In this document: positions 1-10,911 of the stretch, piece after piece
Layout: each line of letters begins with the position of its first letter
Position numbering within the stretch: position 1 is the first letter of the stretch
Assembly (NCBI RefSeq): GCF_016907675.1
Contig: NZ_JAFBCJ010000001.1
Location: 4,526,001 to 4,590,000 of the forward strand
Reading direction: 5' to 3'
Length of the DNA stretch: 64,000 nt
Origin: Geodermatophilus bullaregiensis
GTDB lineage: Bacteria; Actinomycetota; Actinomycetes; Mycobacteriales; Geodermatophilaceae
Position numbers and translations under genes: made by a program
Notes under the pieces: generated by a model
Databases searched by the model: none
What the model saw: only the letters and a program-made list of their open reading frames with translations
Told to the model about the DNA's origin: nothing

Positions 1-806
1 GTGGCCACGTCCAGCTTGCACTGGGCGATCGGGCCGTCCAGCTCCTGCTGGGCCACGACCTGGGGCCACAGCTCGGCGGGGATGAACCGGTCCCAGTTGA
101 TCGCCGGCGCCGCGGCGAGGACGCCGTCGTAGGCGTCGGGGAGCCGCTGAGCCAGCATCAGCCCCTGGCGCCCGCCGGTGGAGCAACCGTTCCAATACGA
201 GTACTCGGCAGGTTCCCCGTAGAACTCCGCTACCAACGTCTGGGCCTTGTCGGTCATCTGGAACAACGACCGGGACGCGAAGTCCTCGATCAGCTGCCAG
301 TTCAACTGCCCGGGCCCGATCAGGGCGAACGACCCGCCCACCTCGCCGGTCTCGACGTGGCCGGTGTCGGTCGACGCGGTCGCGTAGCCGGCCCGCAACG
401 CCGTGGCCATCGCCGGATAGCTGATCGTCCCGGCGTATCCGCCACCGCCGACGGCCTGGAACCGCCCGTTGTAGGAGCCCGTGGGCAGCCACACCTGGAT
501 GTTGATCGACGGCTGCACGGTCAGCGCAACCCGGCAGAAGACCGGCAGATCCGCCTCCGCCTCAGCCGTGCCCGTGGTGACCGGTTCCGCGGAGATCGCG
601 GTGACCTCCGGCAACTGCAGGGAGGCCAACGCCTCGCAATCCGACGCGTCGGGAGGGGCCGAGCCGGTGGTCGTGCGATCGGTCGCTGAAGCTGGGCTGA
701 CGCCGGTGATGATTGCGAGCCCAGCGGTCAGAAAGGCGATGGCCAATGTCGCCAGGAGGCGACGCCGGAAGTCCTTGGCTGGGCGGATCGATCTCAGGAG
801 TGTCAT
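1..806 (-). CDS. Tannase/feruloyl esterase family secreted hydrolase (partial, C-terminus beyond window)
   Basis: Translating the minus strand from ATG at 806 gives a basic N-terminus, a hydrophobic stretch and an SPASA-type cleavage site at about residue 40, so a secreted protein. Further on the motif GCSTGGRQG surrounds the nucleophilic Ser of the tannase/feruloyl esterase family (alpha/beta hydrolases that split plant phenolic esters). An AAGGA site lies 5 nt before the ATG. The C-terminal part with the rest of the catalytic triad is outside the window. Its position beside benzoate/catechol genes suggests it releases aromatic acids from plant esters for this pathway, but the substrate is inferred only. 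Confidence 0.85.
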   Translation of the reverse strand, partial: MTLLRSIRPAKDFRRRLLATLAIAFLTAGLAIITGVSPASATDRTTTGSAPPDASDCEALASLQLPEVTAISAEPVTTGTAEAEADLPVFCRVALTVQPSINIQVWLPTGSYNGRFQAVGGGGYAGTISYPAMATALRAGYATASTDTGHVETGEVGGSFALIGPGQLNWQLIEDFASRSLFQMTDKAQTLVAEFYGEPAEYSYWNGCSTGGRQGLMLAQRLPDAYDGVLAAAPAINWDRFIPAELWPQVVAQQELDGPIAQCKLDVA

Positions 807-925
807 GGAAGTCCTTCGATTGCGATTTGCTGTAGACGGATTTCGTACTGGGATCCCATTCCCGCTGCAGAGGCCGGACCTAGCCCCTGGACGTCTTGAT
901 CTGCGTCCAGCGCTCGGTGCGGGTC

Positions 926-2326
926 TCACTCGATGGTGGGCACGAGTCGGTCACTCGTCGGTGGGGTGCGTGTCGTCGATGCCTCGCTGCGAGGGGACGA
1001 CGCAGTGCGGGACTCGGCCCTGGGCACCAGCAGCGTCAGCAGGCTGCCGACGACCGCGAGCGCGGTCAGCACGTAGAAGATCGAGTTGAGCGCGAGGCCG
1101 GAGGCGATGAGCAGGCCGCCGACCAGCGGGCCGCCGATGCCGCCCAGGCGCCCGAAGCCCGCACACCACGCCACCCCCGCGCTGCGCACGTTGGTGCGGT
1201 AGTAGGTCGCGACGAAGCCGTAGATGAGGATCTGTGTACCGCTGGTGCCGAGGCCGACGACCGCGACGAAGGCCAGCAGCACGCCGAGCGGGAGGCTGAC
1301 GGTGAGCAGCACGAGCGCCAGCGCGCCGAGGAGGAACGACGCGGAGACGACGAGCTTCGGCCCGTACCGGTCGGCGAAGCGGGAGGCGACCAGGGCGCCC
1401 AGCACTGCGCCGCCGTTGAGCACCAGCAGGAATGCCAGCGACCCGTTGGTGGAGAACCCTGCGCGGCCCATCAGCTCCGGCAACCAGGTGTTGAGGGCAT
1501 AGACCAGCAGCAGGCCGGTGGCGCTGAGCAGGCCCAGCAGGATCGTTGGCAGCAGGTAGACCCGGCTCGCCAGGCCGGCGAAGCCCGCCCGGCCCGCGGG
1601 AGCCGGATTTGCGGCCGGCACGCCGGTCGCGTCCGGCGCAGCGAACGCCACCCCGGTCCGCGCGGCGACCGCCCGGGCCTCCTCGAGCCGGCCGCGGGAG
1701 GCCAGCCAGGCCGGCGACTCGGGCATCTTGACGAAGGCGAGGGGGAGCAAGGTCACCAGCGGGAGGGCGCCGATGAGGAACATGCCCCGCCAGCCGATGG
1801 CGTCCAGCAGGAGGATCGCCGTGAGCGCGGCGAGCAGGCTGCCGAGCGGCACTCCCGAGTAGGTGATCGCGTTGGCGAGGTTCTTCTTGCCGGCGGGTGC
1901 GAACTCGGCGACCAGTGCGCCGGTGGTGGCGACCAGCGCGCCGACCCCGATGCCGGTGACGAAGCGGAGCAGGCCGAACGCCGTCGTGGTCGTCGCGAGG
2001 GCGGTGAGGGCCATGCCGACGGAGAACCAGGCGTAGGCGGTGAGCATGACCTTCCGCCGGCCGATGATGTCGGCGACGCTGCCGGCCAGCAGGGCGCCGA
2101 CCAGGACGCCGATGAGGGCGTAGCTGCCCAGCGCCCCGGCCAGGGCGGGCGTGACCTCGCCGATCTGGCCGGGGTCGCGCAGGAAGAGGGGGACGACGGT
2201 GCCGTAGACAACCAGGTCGTAGCCGTCGAAGACCAGGCCGACCGTGGCGAGCGAGACGATCCACGTGACCGATCTGCGGCGGAGCGCGTCCTGGCGGACG
2301 GCCCCGTCCTGCGGGGTTGATGCCAC
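926..2326 (-). CDS. MFS transporter, aromatic acid:H+ symporter (AAHS) family, copy 1
   Basis: A 466-residue, 12-helix-type permease. The first helix carries the DGYDLVVYG signature of AAHS transporters such as PcaK/BenK, followed by the MFS loop motif ADIIGRRK. The open frame extends upstream, but I chose the GTG at 2326 because a GAGGAG site lies 7 nt before it and the residues before it are non-membrane filler. It is the last gene of the lysR-catBAC operon, so it probably imports benzoate or a related aromatic acid. It is closely similar to the transporter at 19392-20798 along its whole length. Confidence 0.9.
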   Translation of the reverse strand: MASTPQDGAVRQDALRRRSVTWIVSLATVGLVFDGYDLVVYGTVVPLFLRDPGQIGEVTPALAGALGSYALIGVLVGALLAGSVADIIGRRKVMLTAYAWFSVGMALTALATTTTAFGLLRFVTGIGVGALVATTGALVAEFAPAGKKNLANAITYSGVPLGSLLAALTAILLLDAIGWRGMFLIGALPLVTLLPLAFVKMPESPAWLASRGRLEEARAVAARTGVAFAAPDATGVPAANPAPAGRAGFAGLASRVYLLPTILLGLLSATGLLLVYALNTWLPELMGRAGFSTNGSLAFLLVLNGGAVLGALVASRFADRYGPKLVVSASFLLGALALVLLTVSLPLGVLLAFVAVVGLGTSGTQILIYGFVATYYRTNVRSAGVAWCAGFGRLGGIGGPLVGGLLIASGLALNSIFYVLTALAVVGSLLTLLVPRAESRTASSPRSEASTTRTPPTSDRLVPTIE

Positions 2327-2486
2327 TGCTGTTCTCCTCGGGACGGGCCCTGGCTCGAAGACGGCGCGGTGGCCGTGGCAGGGCAGGGGGCACCCGGCGA
2401 CCGACGTCGCCACGGGTGGGGGAGGGGAGGGTGCCCGGGCGGAGTGTCGGACGCCGGGCGGTCCGGTGGTGCGGGTCGTGCGGTGG

Positions 2487-4898
<2,412 letters not shown>

Positions 4899-4902
<4 letters not shown>

Positions 4903-5843
4903 CGGGTTCCTCCGAGGGGGACGGCATCCGGGGCGGACACGGCGGGGAAGCCCACGTGGGGTGAGATGAAGCCGTTGGCCTCCAGCGCCTCCAGCAGCCG
5001 GGCGAGGGCAGGCGAGGGGTCGGCGCTGCGCCAGGCGAGGGCCAGGTCGATGTGCACGTCGTCGGCGACGGGTACGAGTCGGACGCCCTCCACGTGGAGA
5101 GCGCGGGCCGCCTCGGGGAGCAGTGCCACCCCGAGGCCGGCGGCGACCAGCGTGAGCATGACCGAGGTCTCGGCGGCCTGGTGGGTGCGCCGCGGCAGGA
5201 AGCCCGCGCTCAGGCAGGCCTGGGTCACGACGGTGTCGACGACCGAGTGGGGGACGCCGTAGACGACGAACTCCTCGTCCCGCAGTTCGGCGAGCCCGAC
5301 CGGCTCCTCACCGGCGAGACGGTGGCTGCGCGGTACGGCGAGGAGCAGGCGCTCCCGCGTGATCAGCCGGGACGACAGCCCCGGGCTGCGCAGCGGTGGT
5401 CGGAGGACGGCGAGGTCGATCCGGTCCTCCTCGAGCGCGGCCTCCTGCGCCGGGGTGAGCAGATTGGGCTGGAACCGCAGCACCAGGCCGGGCACCTCCC
5501 GGGCGGCGATCCGGGCCAGTTGGGGCAGCTGGCGAAGTGCCGCGAGCCCGGTCGACCCCACGCGAAGCAGCCCGGCGTTGCCGGCGCCGACGAGCTGCAC
5601 CCGGGTCCGCGCGGCCTCGATCGAGTCGAGGATGCGTTCGGCGTCCTGCAGGAGGGCCTCGCCGGCGGGGGTGAGCTCGACCCGTCGTGTCGTCCGGGTG
5701 AACAGGGGAACCCCGAGCTGATTCTCCAGCTGGCGGATGGCCTGGGACAGCGGGGACTGGGCCATGTGCAGCCGTTCGGCCGCCCGCCCGAAGTGCCGGG
5801 TTCGGGCCACGGTGACGAAGTAGTGCAACTGCCGGATCTCCAC
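4899..5843 (-). CDS. LysR-family transcriptional regulator of the cat operon (CatR/BenM-like)
   Basis: A 314-residue LysR-type regulator. The winged helix-turn-helix occupies about residues 1-60 (MEIRQLHYFVTVA, HFGRAAERLHMAQSPLSQ, LTPAGEALL), followed by a substrate-binding domain. CatR/BenM regulators sense muconate or benzoate. LysR regulators are usually divergent from their target, but this one is the first gene of the operon it probably controls and overlaps catB by 4 nt. It is also divergent from benA across a 243-bp gap, so it could act on both directions. The effector is inferred from context. Confidence 0.9.
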
Positions 5844-5981
5844 GTGCCCTCCCCTGCTTCATGTCGGCGCCGAGGTGGAGACTCGCTCCCACCTGCTGTG
5901 ACACGCCCAACATAGGGACCACCGCCGTGTATGGACAAAGACTGAGTCTCGCTGGTTCCAGACGCGCAGGGTCTTAATTAG

Positions 5982-6001
5982 TGCCTGGTCAGGACTAGGC
6001 A
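5982..6001. promoter_or_regulatory. Candidate LysR-type box between lysR-cat and ben
   Basis: An interrupted inverted repeat, TGCCT-N10-AGGCA, lies midway in the divergent lysR/benA intergenic region, next to a local AT-rich run (TTAATTA, about 5974-5980). The geometry resembles the dyads bound by LysR regulators. No experimental or comparative support is available here. Confidence 0.35.
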
Positions 6002-6017
6002 GATTTCTGACGCGGAC

Positions 6018-6031
6018 GTGACCCGCGCCAC
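6018..6031. promoter_or_regulatory. Palindromic operator, site A (upstream of benA)
   Basis: GTGACCCGCGCCAC is a near-perfect palindrome ending 55 nt before the benA ATG. The same 14-mer pattern recurs at 18749-18762 and 19303-19316, also in front of aromatic-degradation genes. The GTGA-N6-TCAC layout resembles Crp/GlxR-type sites of actinobacteria, but it could equally be bound by a pathway regulator. Confidence 0.5.
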
Positions 6032-6086
6032 CCACAGTGGGGTGCAGCGCGTTACGAACCAAAGCCCACTGGACCGGAGGTCCGCC

Positions 6087-7463
6087 ATGACAGTCGACTC
6101 CACCCAGCTCAGCGACGTCCTCGCCGATGCCGTCATCGACGACCCCCAGGCCGGCATCTACCGGGCCAACCGTCGGATCTTCACCGACGAGGAGATCTTC
6201 GAGCTGGAGATGACCCACATCTTCGAGGGCAACTGGGTCTACCTCGCGCACGAGAGCCAGGTCCCGAACGCGGGGGACTACTTCACCACCTACATCGGCC
6301 GCCAGCCGGTCGTCATCACGCGCGACAAGAGCGGCGAGCTGCACTGCCTCATCAACGCCTGTGCGCACCGGGGCGCGATGTTGTGCCGCCGCAAGACGGA
6401 CAACCGGATGACGTTGACCTGCCCGTTCCACGGCTGGACGTTCCGCAACGACGGCAAGCTGCTCAAGGTCAAGGACCCCGACGGTGCTGGATACCCGGCC
6501 AGCTTCAACATCGACGGCTCGCACGACCTGGTCAAGGTCGCGCGGTTCGACAGCTACCGCGGGTTCCTCTTCGGCAGCGTCAACCCGGACGTGAGCACGC
6601 TGGCCGAGCACCTCGGTGACACCACCATGGTTATCGACATGCTCGTCGACCAGTCGCCGGAGGGGTTGGAGGTGCTGCGCGGCTCCTCGACCTACACCTA
6701 CGACGGCAACTGGAAGGTCCAGGCGGAGAACGGCGCCGACGGCTACCACGTCAGCGCGACCCACTGGAACTACGCGGCCACGACTTCGCGGCGCAGCACG
6801 GGTGAGTCGAAGAACACGACGAAGGCGCTGGACGCCGGCGGCTGGGGCAAGTCCGGCGGCGGCTACTGGTCCTACCCCAACGGGCACCTGTGCCTGTGGA
6901 CCTGGGCGGCCAACCCGGAGGACCGCCCGCTGTGGGACCGCCTGGACGAGCTCAAGGCCCAGTTCGGCGAGGCCAAGGGCGAGTTCATGGTCAAGGGCTC
7001 CCGCAACCTGTGCCTGTACCCGAACGTCTACCTGATGGACCAGTTCAGCACCCAGATCCGGCACTTCCGGCCGATCTCGCCGGAGCAGACCGAGGTCACC
7101 ATCTACTGCATCGCCCCCAAGGGCGAGAGTGCCGAGGCCCGTGCGCACCGGATCCGCCAGTACGAGGACTTCTTCAACGCCTCGGGCATGGCCACCCCGG
7201 ACGACCTGGAGGAGTTCCGCTCCTGCCAGCTCACCTTCCGAGCGACTGCCGCGCCGTGGAACGACATGAGCCGCGGTGCCGAGCACTGGCTAAACGGGCC
7301 AGACCCGGTCGCCAAGGCTCTCGGCATGGACGGCGTCATCTCCGCGGGGCAGCGCAACGAGGACGAGGGGCTGTACCCGATCCAGCACGGCTACTGGCTG
7401 CAGACCATGCGCGCCGCCGTCGAGAAGCAGGCCGGCGCGTCCACCGAGACCTCGAAGGGCTGA
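6087..7463 (+). CDS. benA: Benzoate 1,2-dioxygenase large (alpha) subunit BenA
   Basis: A 458-residue Rieske oxygenase alpha subunit that dihydroxylates benzoate to the cis-1,2-diol carboxylate with BenB and the reductase. The Rieske ligands are visible: C92-A-H94 and C112-P-F-H115. The mononuclear iron site follows at about His221 and His226 within GYHVSATHW. The ATG at 6087 was chosen over an upstream start because CCGGAGG lies 6 nt before it. benB starts 4 nt after its stop. Confidence 0.95.
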   Translation: MTVDSTQLSDVLADAVIDDPQAGIYRANRRIFTDEEIFELEMTHIFEGNWVYLAHESQVPNAGDYFTTYIGRQPVVITRDKSGELHCLINACAHRGAMLCRRKTDNRMTLTCPFHGWTFRNDGKLLKVKDPDGAGYPASFNIDGSHDLVKVARFDSYRGFLFGSVNPDVSTLAEHLGDTTMVIDMLVDQSPEGLEVLRGSSTYTYDGNWKVQAENGADGYHVSATHWNYAATTSRRSTGESKNTTKALDAGGWGKSGGGYWSYPNGHLCLWTWAANPEDRPLWDRLDELKAQFGEAKGEFMVKGSRNLCLYPNVYLMDQFSTQIRHFRPISPEQTEVTIYCIAPKGESAEARAHRIRQYEDFFNASGMATPDDLEEFRSCQLTFRATAAPWNDMSRGAEHWLNGPDPVAKALGMDGVISAGQRNEDEGLYPIQHGYWLQTMRAAVEKQAGASTETSKG

Positions 7464-7467
7464 TCCC

Positions 7468-8016
7468 GTGACCACGACGCAGAACCGCGTGCAGACCCCG
7501 GCCGAGGCGGCGCCCGCGAGCGGGAAGCTGATCACCCAGAACGCGATCGAGCAGTTCCTCTACCGCGAGGCCCGCTACCTCGACGACCGCGAGTTCGAGA
7601 AGTGGCTGGAGTGCTACGCCGACGACGTCGTCTTCTGGATGCCGTCGTGGGCCGACGACGACCGGCTCACCGAGGACCCGCAGCGCGAGATGTCGCTCAT
7701 CTACTACTCGAACAAGGGGGGCCTGGAGGACCGCGTCTTCCGGATCCGCACCGAGCGCTCCAGCGCGACGTCGCTGCCCGAGCCGCGCACCAGCCACAAC
7801 ATCACCAACGTGGAGGTCATCGAGCGCCGCGGCGACCTGGTCGACATCCGGTTCAACTGGCACACGATGTACTTCCGGTACAAGACCATCGACCCGTACT
7901 ACGGGACGTCGTTCTACACGATCGACTTCTCGGGGCCTGCGCCGCTCATCCGGCGCAAGACCGTGGTGCTCAAGAACGACTACATCCACCACGTCGTCGA
8001 CGTCTACCACCTCTGA
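7468..8016 (+). CDS. benB: Benzoate 1,2-dioxygenase small (beta) subunit BenB
   Basis: A 182-residue NTF2-fold beta subunit of ring-hydroxylating dioxygenases. It has the family pattern FLYREARYLDDREFEKWLECYADDVVFWMP near the N-terminus (quoted in parts: FLYREARYLDD, then YADDVVFWMP) and TSFYTIDFSG near the C-terminus. It starts with GTG 4 nt after benA and must act in an alpha/beta hexamer with BenA. A 62-nt gap separates it from the fused reductase gene. Confidence 0.93.
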   Translation: MTTTQNRVQTPAEAAPASGKLITQNAIEQFLYREARYLDDREFEKWLECYADDVVFWMPSWADDDRLTEDPQREMSLIYYSNKGGLEDRVFRIRTERSSATSLPEPRTSHNITNVEVIERRGDLVDIRFNWHTMYFRYKTIDPYYGTSFYTIDFSGPAPLIRRKTVVLKNDYIHHVVDVYHL

Positions 8017-8078
8017 GCAGCGGCTCCACCAGTCTGTTCTCCTCCAAGCCGCTGTTCCTCCGAGCTACGGAGATCTCC

Positions 8079-10850
8079 ATGGACCACCGCGTGGCACTCG
8101 CGTTCGAGGACGGGGTCACCCGCTTCATCACCTGCCGGGACGACCAGACCGTCGCCGACGCGTCCTACCGGTCGCGGATCAACATCCCGCTGGACTGCCG
8201 TGACGGCGTCTGCGGCACCTGCAAGGCGTTCTGCGAGTCGGGCGAGTTCGACATGGGCGGCTACCTCGAGGACGCGCTGTCCGACGACGAGGCCGGGAGC
8301 GGGTACGTGCTGACCTGCAGCATGAAGCCGCGCTCGGACATGGTGCTGCAGATCGCGACCACCTCCGCGGTGGCCAAGACCAGCGCCGCCACGCACCACG
8401 GTCGGATCACCGCACTGGACCGGCTGTCCCCGACGACGGTCGGGCTGACGGTCGAGATCGACGACCGGGACTCCCTGGCGTTCCTCCCCGGGCAGTACGT
8501 CAACATCGCCGTCCCGGGCACCGAGGAGTCCCGGTCGTACTCCTTCAGCAGCGCTCCGCAGGACGAGGAGCTGACCTTCCTGCTCAAGCTGACGCCCGGC
8601 GGCGTCATGTCGACCTACCTGGAGGAGCGGGCGGGGGTCGGTGACGAAATCACCTTCACCGGTCCGCACGGCAGCTTCTTCCTGCGCGAGTCCGACGCCC
8701 CGTTGCTGCTCCTGGCGGGCGGGACCGGCCTGGCGCCGGTCCTGTCCATCCTGCGGACGCTGGAGGGCAACCGCAGCGACCGGCAGATGCACCTGGTCTA
8801 CGGGGTCACGACCGATGACGACCTGGTCGAGATGGAGGCCATCGAGCAGCTGGCCGGCGCCATCGAGGGGCTCACCTGGGACTACTGCGTCGCCGACCCG
8901 GCGACGACGGCGCCCAACCAGGGCTACGTCACCGGGCTCTACGGGCCGGAGCACCTGCACGACGGCGACGCCGCGGTGTACCTCTGCGGTCCGCCGGCGA
9001 TGGTGGAGGCCGTCCGCGGGCACGTCGCCGGGCTGGGAGTGGCCCCCTCGGGCTTCTACTACGAGAAGTTCGCCCTGGCCGCGGTCCCGACCGAGGCCGC
9101 CGAGGAGGTCGCCGAGCCCGAGCCCGGGGCGGTCGTGCCGGAGTCCGAGGAGGTCGCTCTCGAGCCGCCGCCGGTGCCGGTCGTCGTCCCGGACACCGTC
9201 GCCGAGCTGCTGGCCCTCGGCGGCCGGGAGGGCCGGACGTCGGCCGGGCAGGCCCTGTTCCCGCCGGTCGAGCTGTCCCCGCTCGGCGCCGACGGGCCCG
9301 GGCCGCGTGCCGAGTTGCCGGCGGAGCTGTGGCGGTTGGCGGGGCAGCAGGTGGGGGAACCGTTTCCCACCGGAGACGTCCTCCCCGTGGACGACGCCGA
9401 CGACCTCGTGCTCGCCGTCGGTGCCCGCGCCGTTGCCGGCCAGGAGATGCTGCCCGAGGTGGCGCTGGAGCAGCTCACCGCGCCGGTGCCCGAGGCGTCG
9501 GCCGCTCAGCCGGAGGCGGATCAGTCGGACGCGGCGATCGAGCCGGCGTTGACCGCCGACGGCTACTCGATCACGGGCGACGGGTACGAGATCGGTGAGG
9601 AGCACCCGTCGGTGCACGAGTCCGACGCCATCTTCGACGCCCGCCGGGCGCTGGAGCTGGGCGCGCTCGAGCTGACCATCGGTCGCCTGACGCACCAGCA
9701 GCTCGTCGGCTACCGGATACTGGCCGAGGCCACCGTGCCCTACGTCGAGGGTGACCGGTTCGTCGACGCGGCGGCGTACACCGAGACCAACGCCGCCTTC
9801 CACGACTACCTGTTCACCCTCACCGGGAACGAGCACCTGCTGCGCGCCTACCAGGCGCTCGGTGTCAAGGGGCACATGGAGGAGTCCCTGCGCTCGGCCA
9901 CCTGGTGCCACCCCCGGTGCGCGCAGGACCACCTCGACATCGTCGAGGCGTTCCGGGACGGCGACCGCGAGCGGGCACGGGTCCTCGTCACCGAGCACGC
10001 GGAACGGTCGAAGGAGACCACCCGCCGGGCCATGCACGACCTGGCCGCGGGCCGTCGTCCCCGGTTCGTCACGCCGGGCCGGTTCGCCGGCCAGGTCGTC
10101 CTGATCACCGGTGCCGGGCAGGGGATCGGCGAGCGCACGGCCCGGCGGATCAGCGCCGAGGGCGGGACCCTGGTACTGGCCGACCGGGCCGAGCTGGTGC
10201 GCGACCTGGCCGGGGAGCTGGGGCAACCCGGGAGTGAGGCACTCCCCGTCGTCGCCGACCTGGAGACCTGGGAGGGCGCGAAGTCGGTGGTCGACGCCGC
10301 GCTGCGACGGTTCGGTCGCATCGACGTCGCCATCCACACCGTCGGAGGCACGATCTGGGCCAAGCCGTTCGAGCACTACCCGCCCGACCAGATCCAGGCC
10401 GAGATCAACCGGTCCCTGTGGCCCACGATGTGGTGCTGCCGCGCGGTCGTGCCGCACATGGTCCAGCGGGGGCAGGGCACCATCGTCAACGTCTCGTCGG
10501 TGGCCACCCGGGGGGTCAACCGCCTCCCGTACGCCACCGCCAAGGGCGGGGTCAACGCCATCACCACCGCGCTGGCCCTGGAGATGGCCCCCCACGGCGT
10601 GCGCGTCGTCGCCACCGCCCCCGGCGGGACCGACGCCCCGCCGCGCCGCACCCCGCGCGGGCCCGCGCCGGAGACGGAGCAGGAGCAGTCCTGGTACCGG
10701 ACGATCGTCGACCAGACAGTCGAGTCCTCGCTGATGAAGCGGTACGGAACCCTAGACGAGCAGGCCGCAGCCATCACCTTCCTGGCATCGGAGGAGGCCT
10801 CCTACATCACCGGGACGGTCCTGCCCGTGGCCGGTGGCGACCTCGGCTGA
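8079..10850 (+). CDS. benC: Fusion protein: benzoate dioxygenase reductase (BenC) + FCD sensor-like domain + diol dehydrogenase (BenD)
   Basis: A single open frame of 923 residues contains three units. Residues 1-335 are BenC: a plant-type 2Fe-2S domain (Cys40, 45, 48, 80), then an FAD/NAD reductase (RSYSFSS, GGTGLAP, LCGPPAMV, FYYEKF). Residues about 336-510 are an acidic, Pro/Ala-rich linker. Residues about 515-660 match the FCD ligand-binding domain of FadR-type GntR regulators, with the metal-site pattern Asn571/His575/His618/His640 but no DNA-binding domain. Residues about 668-923 are a short-chain dehydrogenase (GAGQGIG at 678-684, Tyr818, Lys822) in the place of BenD, which oxidises the benzoate diol to catechol. 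The ATG at 8079 follows GGAG by 6 nt. No frameshift is seen between the units. Confidence 0.9.
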   Translation: MDHRVALAFEDGVTRFITCRDDQTVADASYRSRINIPLDCRDGVCGTCKAFCESGEFDMGGYLEDALSDDEAGSGYVLTCSMKPRSDMVLQIATTSAVAKTSAATHHGRITALDRLSPTTVGLTVEIDDRDSLAFLPGQYVNIAVPGTEESRSYSFSSAPQDEELTFLLKLTPGGVMSTYLEERAGVGDEITFTGPHGSFFLRESDAPLLLLAGGTGLAPVLSILRTLEGNRSDRQMHLVYGVTTDDDLVEMEAIEQLAGAIEGLTWDYCVADPATTAPNQGYVTGLYGPEHLHDGDAAVYLCGPPAMVEAVRGHVAGLGVAPSGFYYEKFALAAVPTEAAEEVAEPEPGAVVPESEEVALEPPPVPVVVPDTVAELLALGGREGRTSAGQALFPPVELSPLGADGPGPRAELPAELWRLAGQQVGEPFPTGDVLPVDDADDLVLAVGARAVAGQEMLPEVALEQLTAPVPEASAAQPEADQSDAAIEPALTADGYSITGDGYEIGEEHPSVHESDAIFDARRALELGALELTIGRLTHQQLVGYRILAEATVPYVEGDRFVDAAAYTETNAAFHDYLFTLTGNEHLLRAYQALGVKGHMEESLRSATWCHPRCAQDHLDIVEAFRDGDRERARVLVTEHAERSKETTRRAMHDLAAGRRPRFVTPGRFAGQVVLITGAGQGIGERTARRISAEGGTLVLADRAELVRDLAGELGQPGSEALPVVADLETWEGAKSVVDAALRRFGRIDVAIHTVGGTIWAKPFEHYPPDQIQAEINRSLWPTMWCCRAVVPHMVQRGQGTIVNVSSVATRGVNRLPYATAKGGVNAITTALALEMAPHGVRVVATAPGGTDAPPRRTPRGPAPETEQEQSWYRTIVDQTVESSLMKRYGTLDEQAAAITFLASEEASYITGTVLPVAGGDLG

Positions 10851-10911
10851 GTCGCTGGACGGGCGGCTGGGAACGGCGGAGCGCCCGGCTTGTCGGGCCT
10901 ACGGTGTCGGG

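Noticed and set aside
951-2393. Long Arg/Pro/Gly-rich minus-strand frame over the transporter
   Set aside because: It is the out-of-frame shadow of the AAHS transporter; composition is typical of GC-rich shadow frames and no domain is visible.
8004-10595. 863-residue minus-strand open frame opposite the benC fusion
   Set aside because: Antisense shadow with low-complexity Gly/Arg/Val/Asp composition and no motifs, while the plus strand encodes recognisable enzymes.
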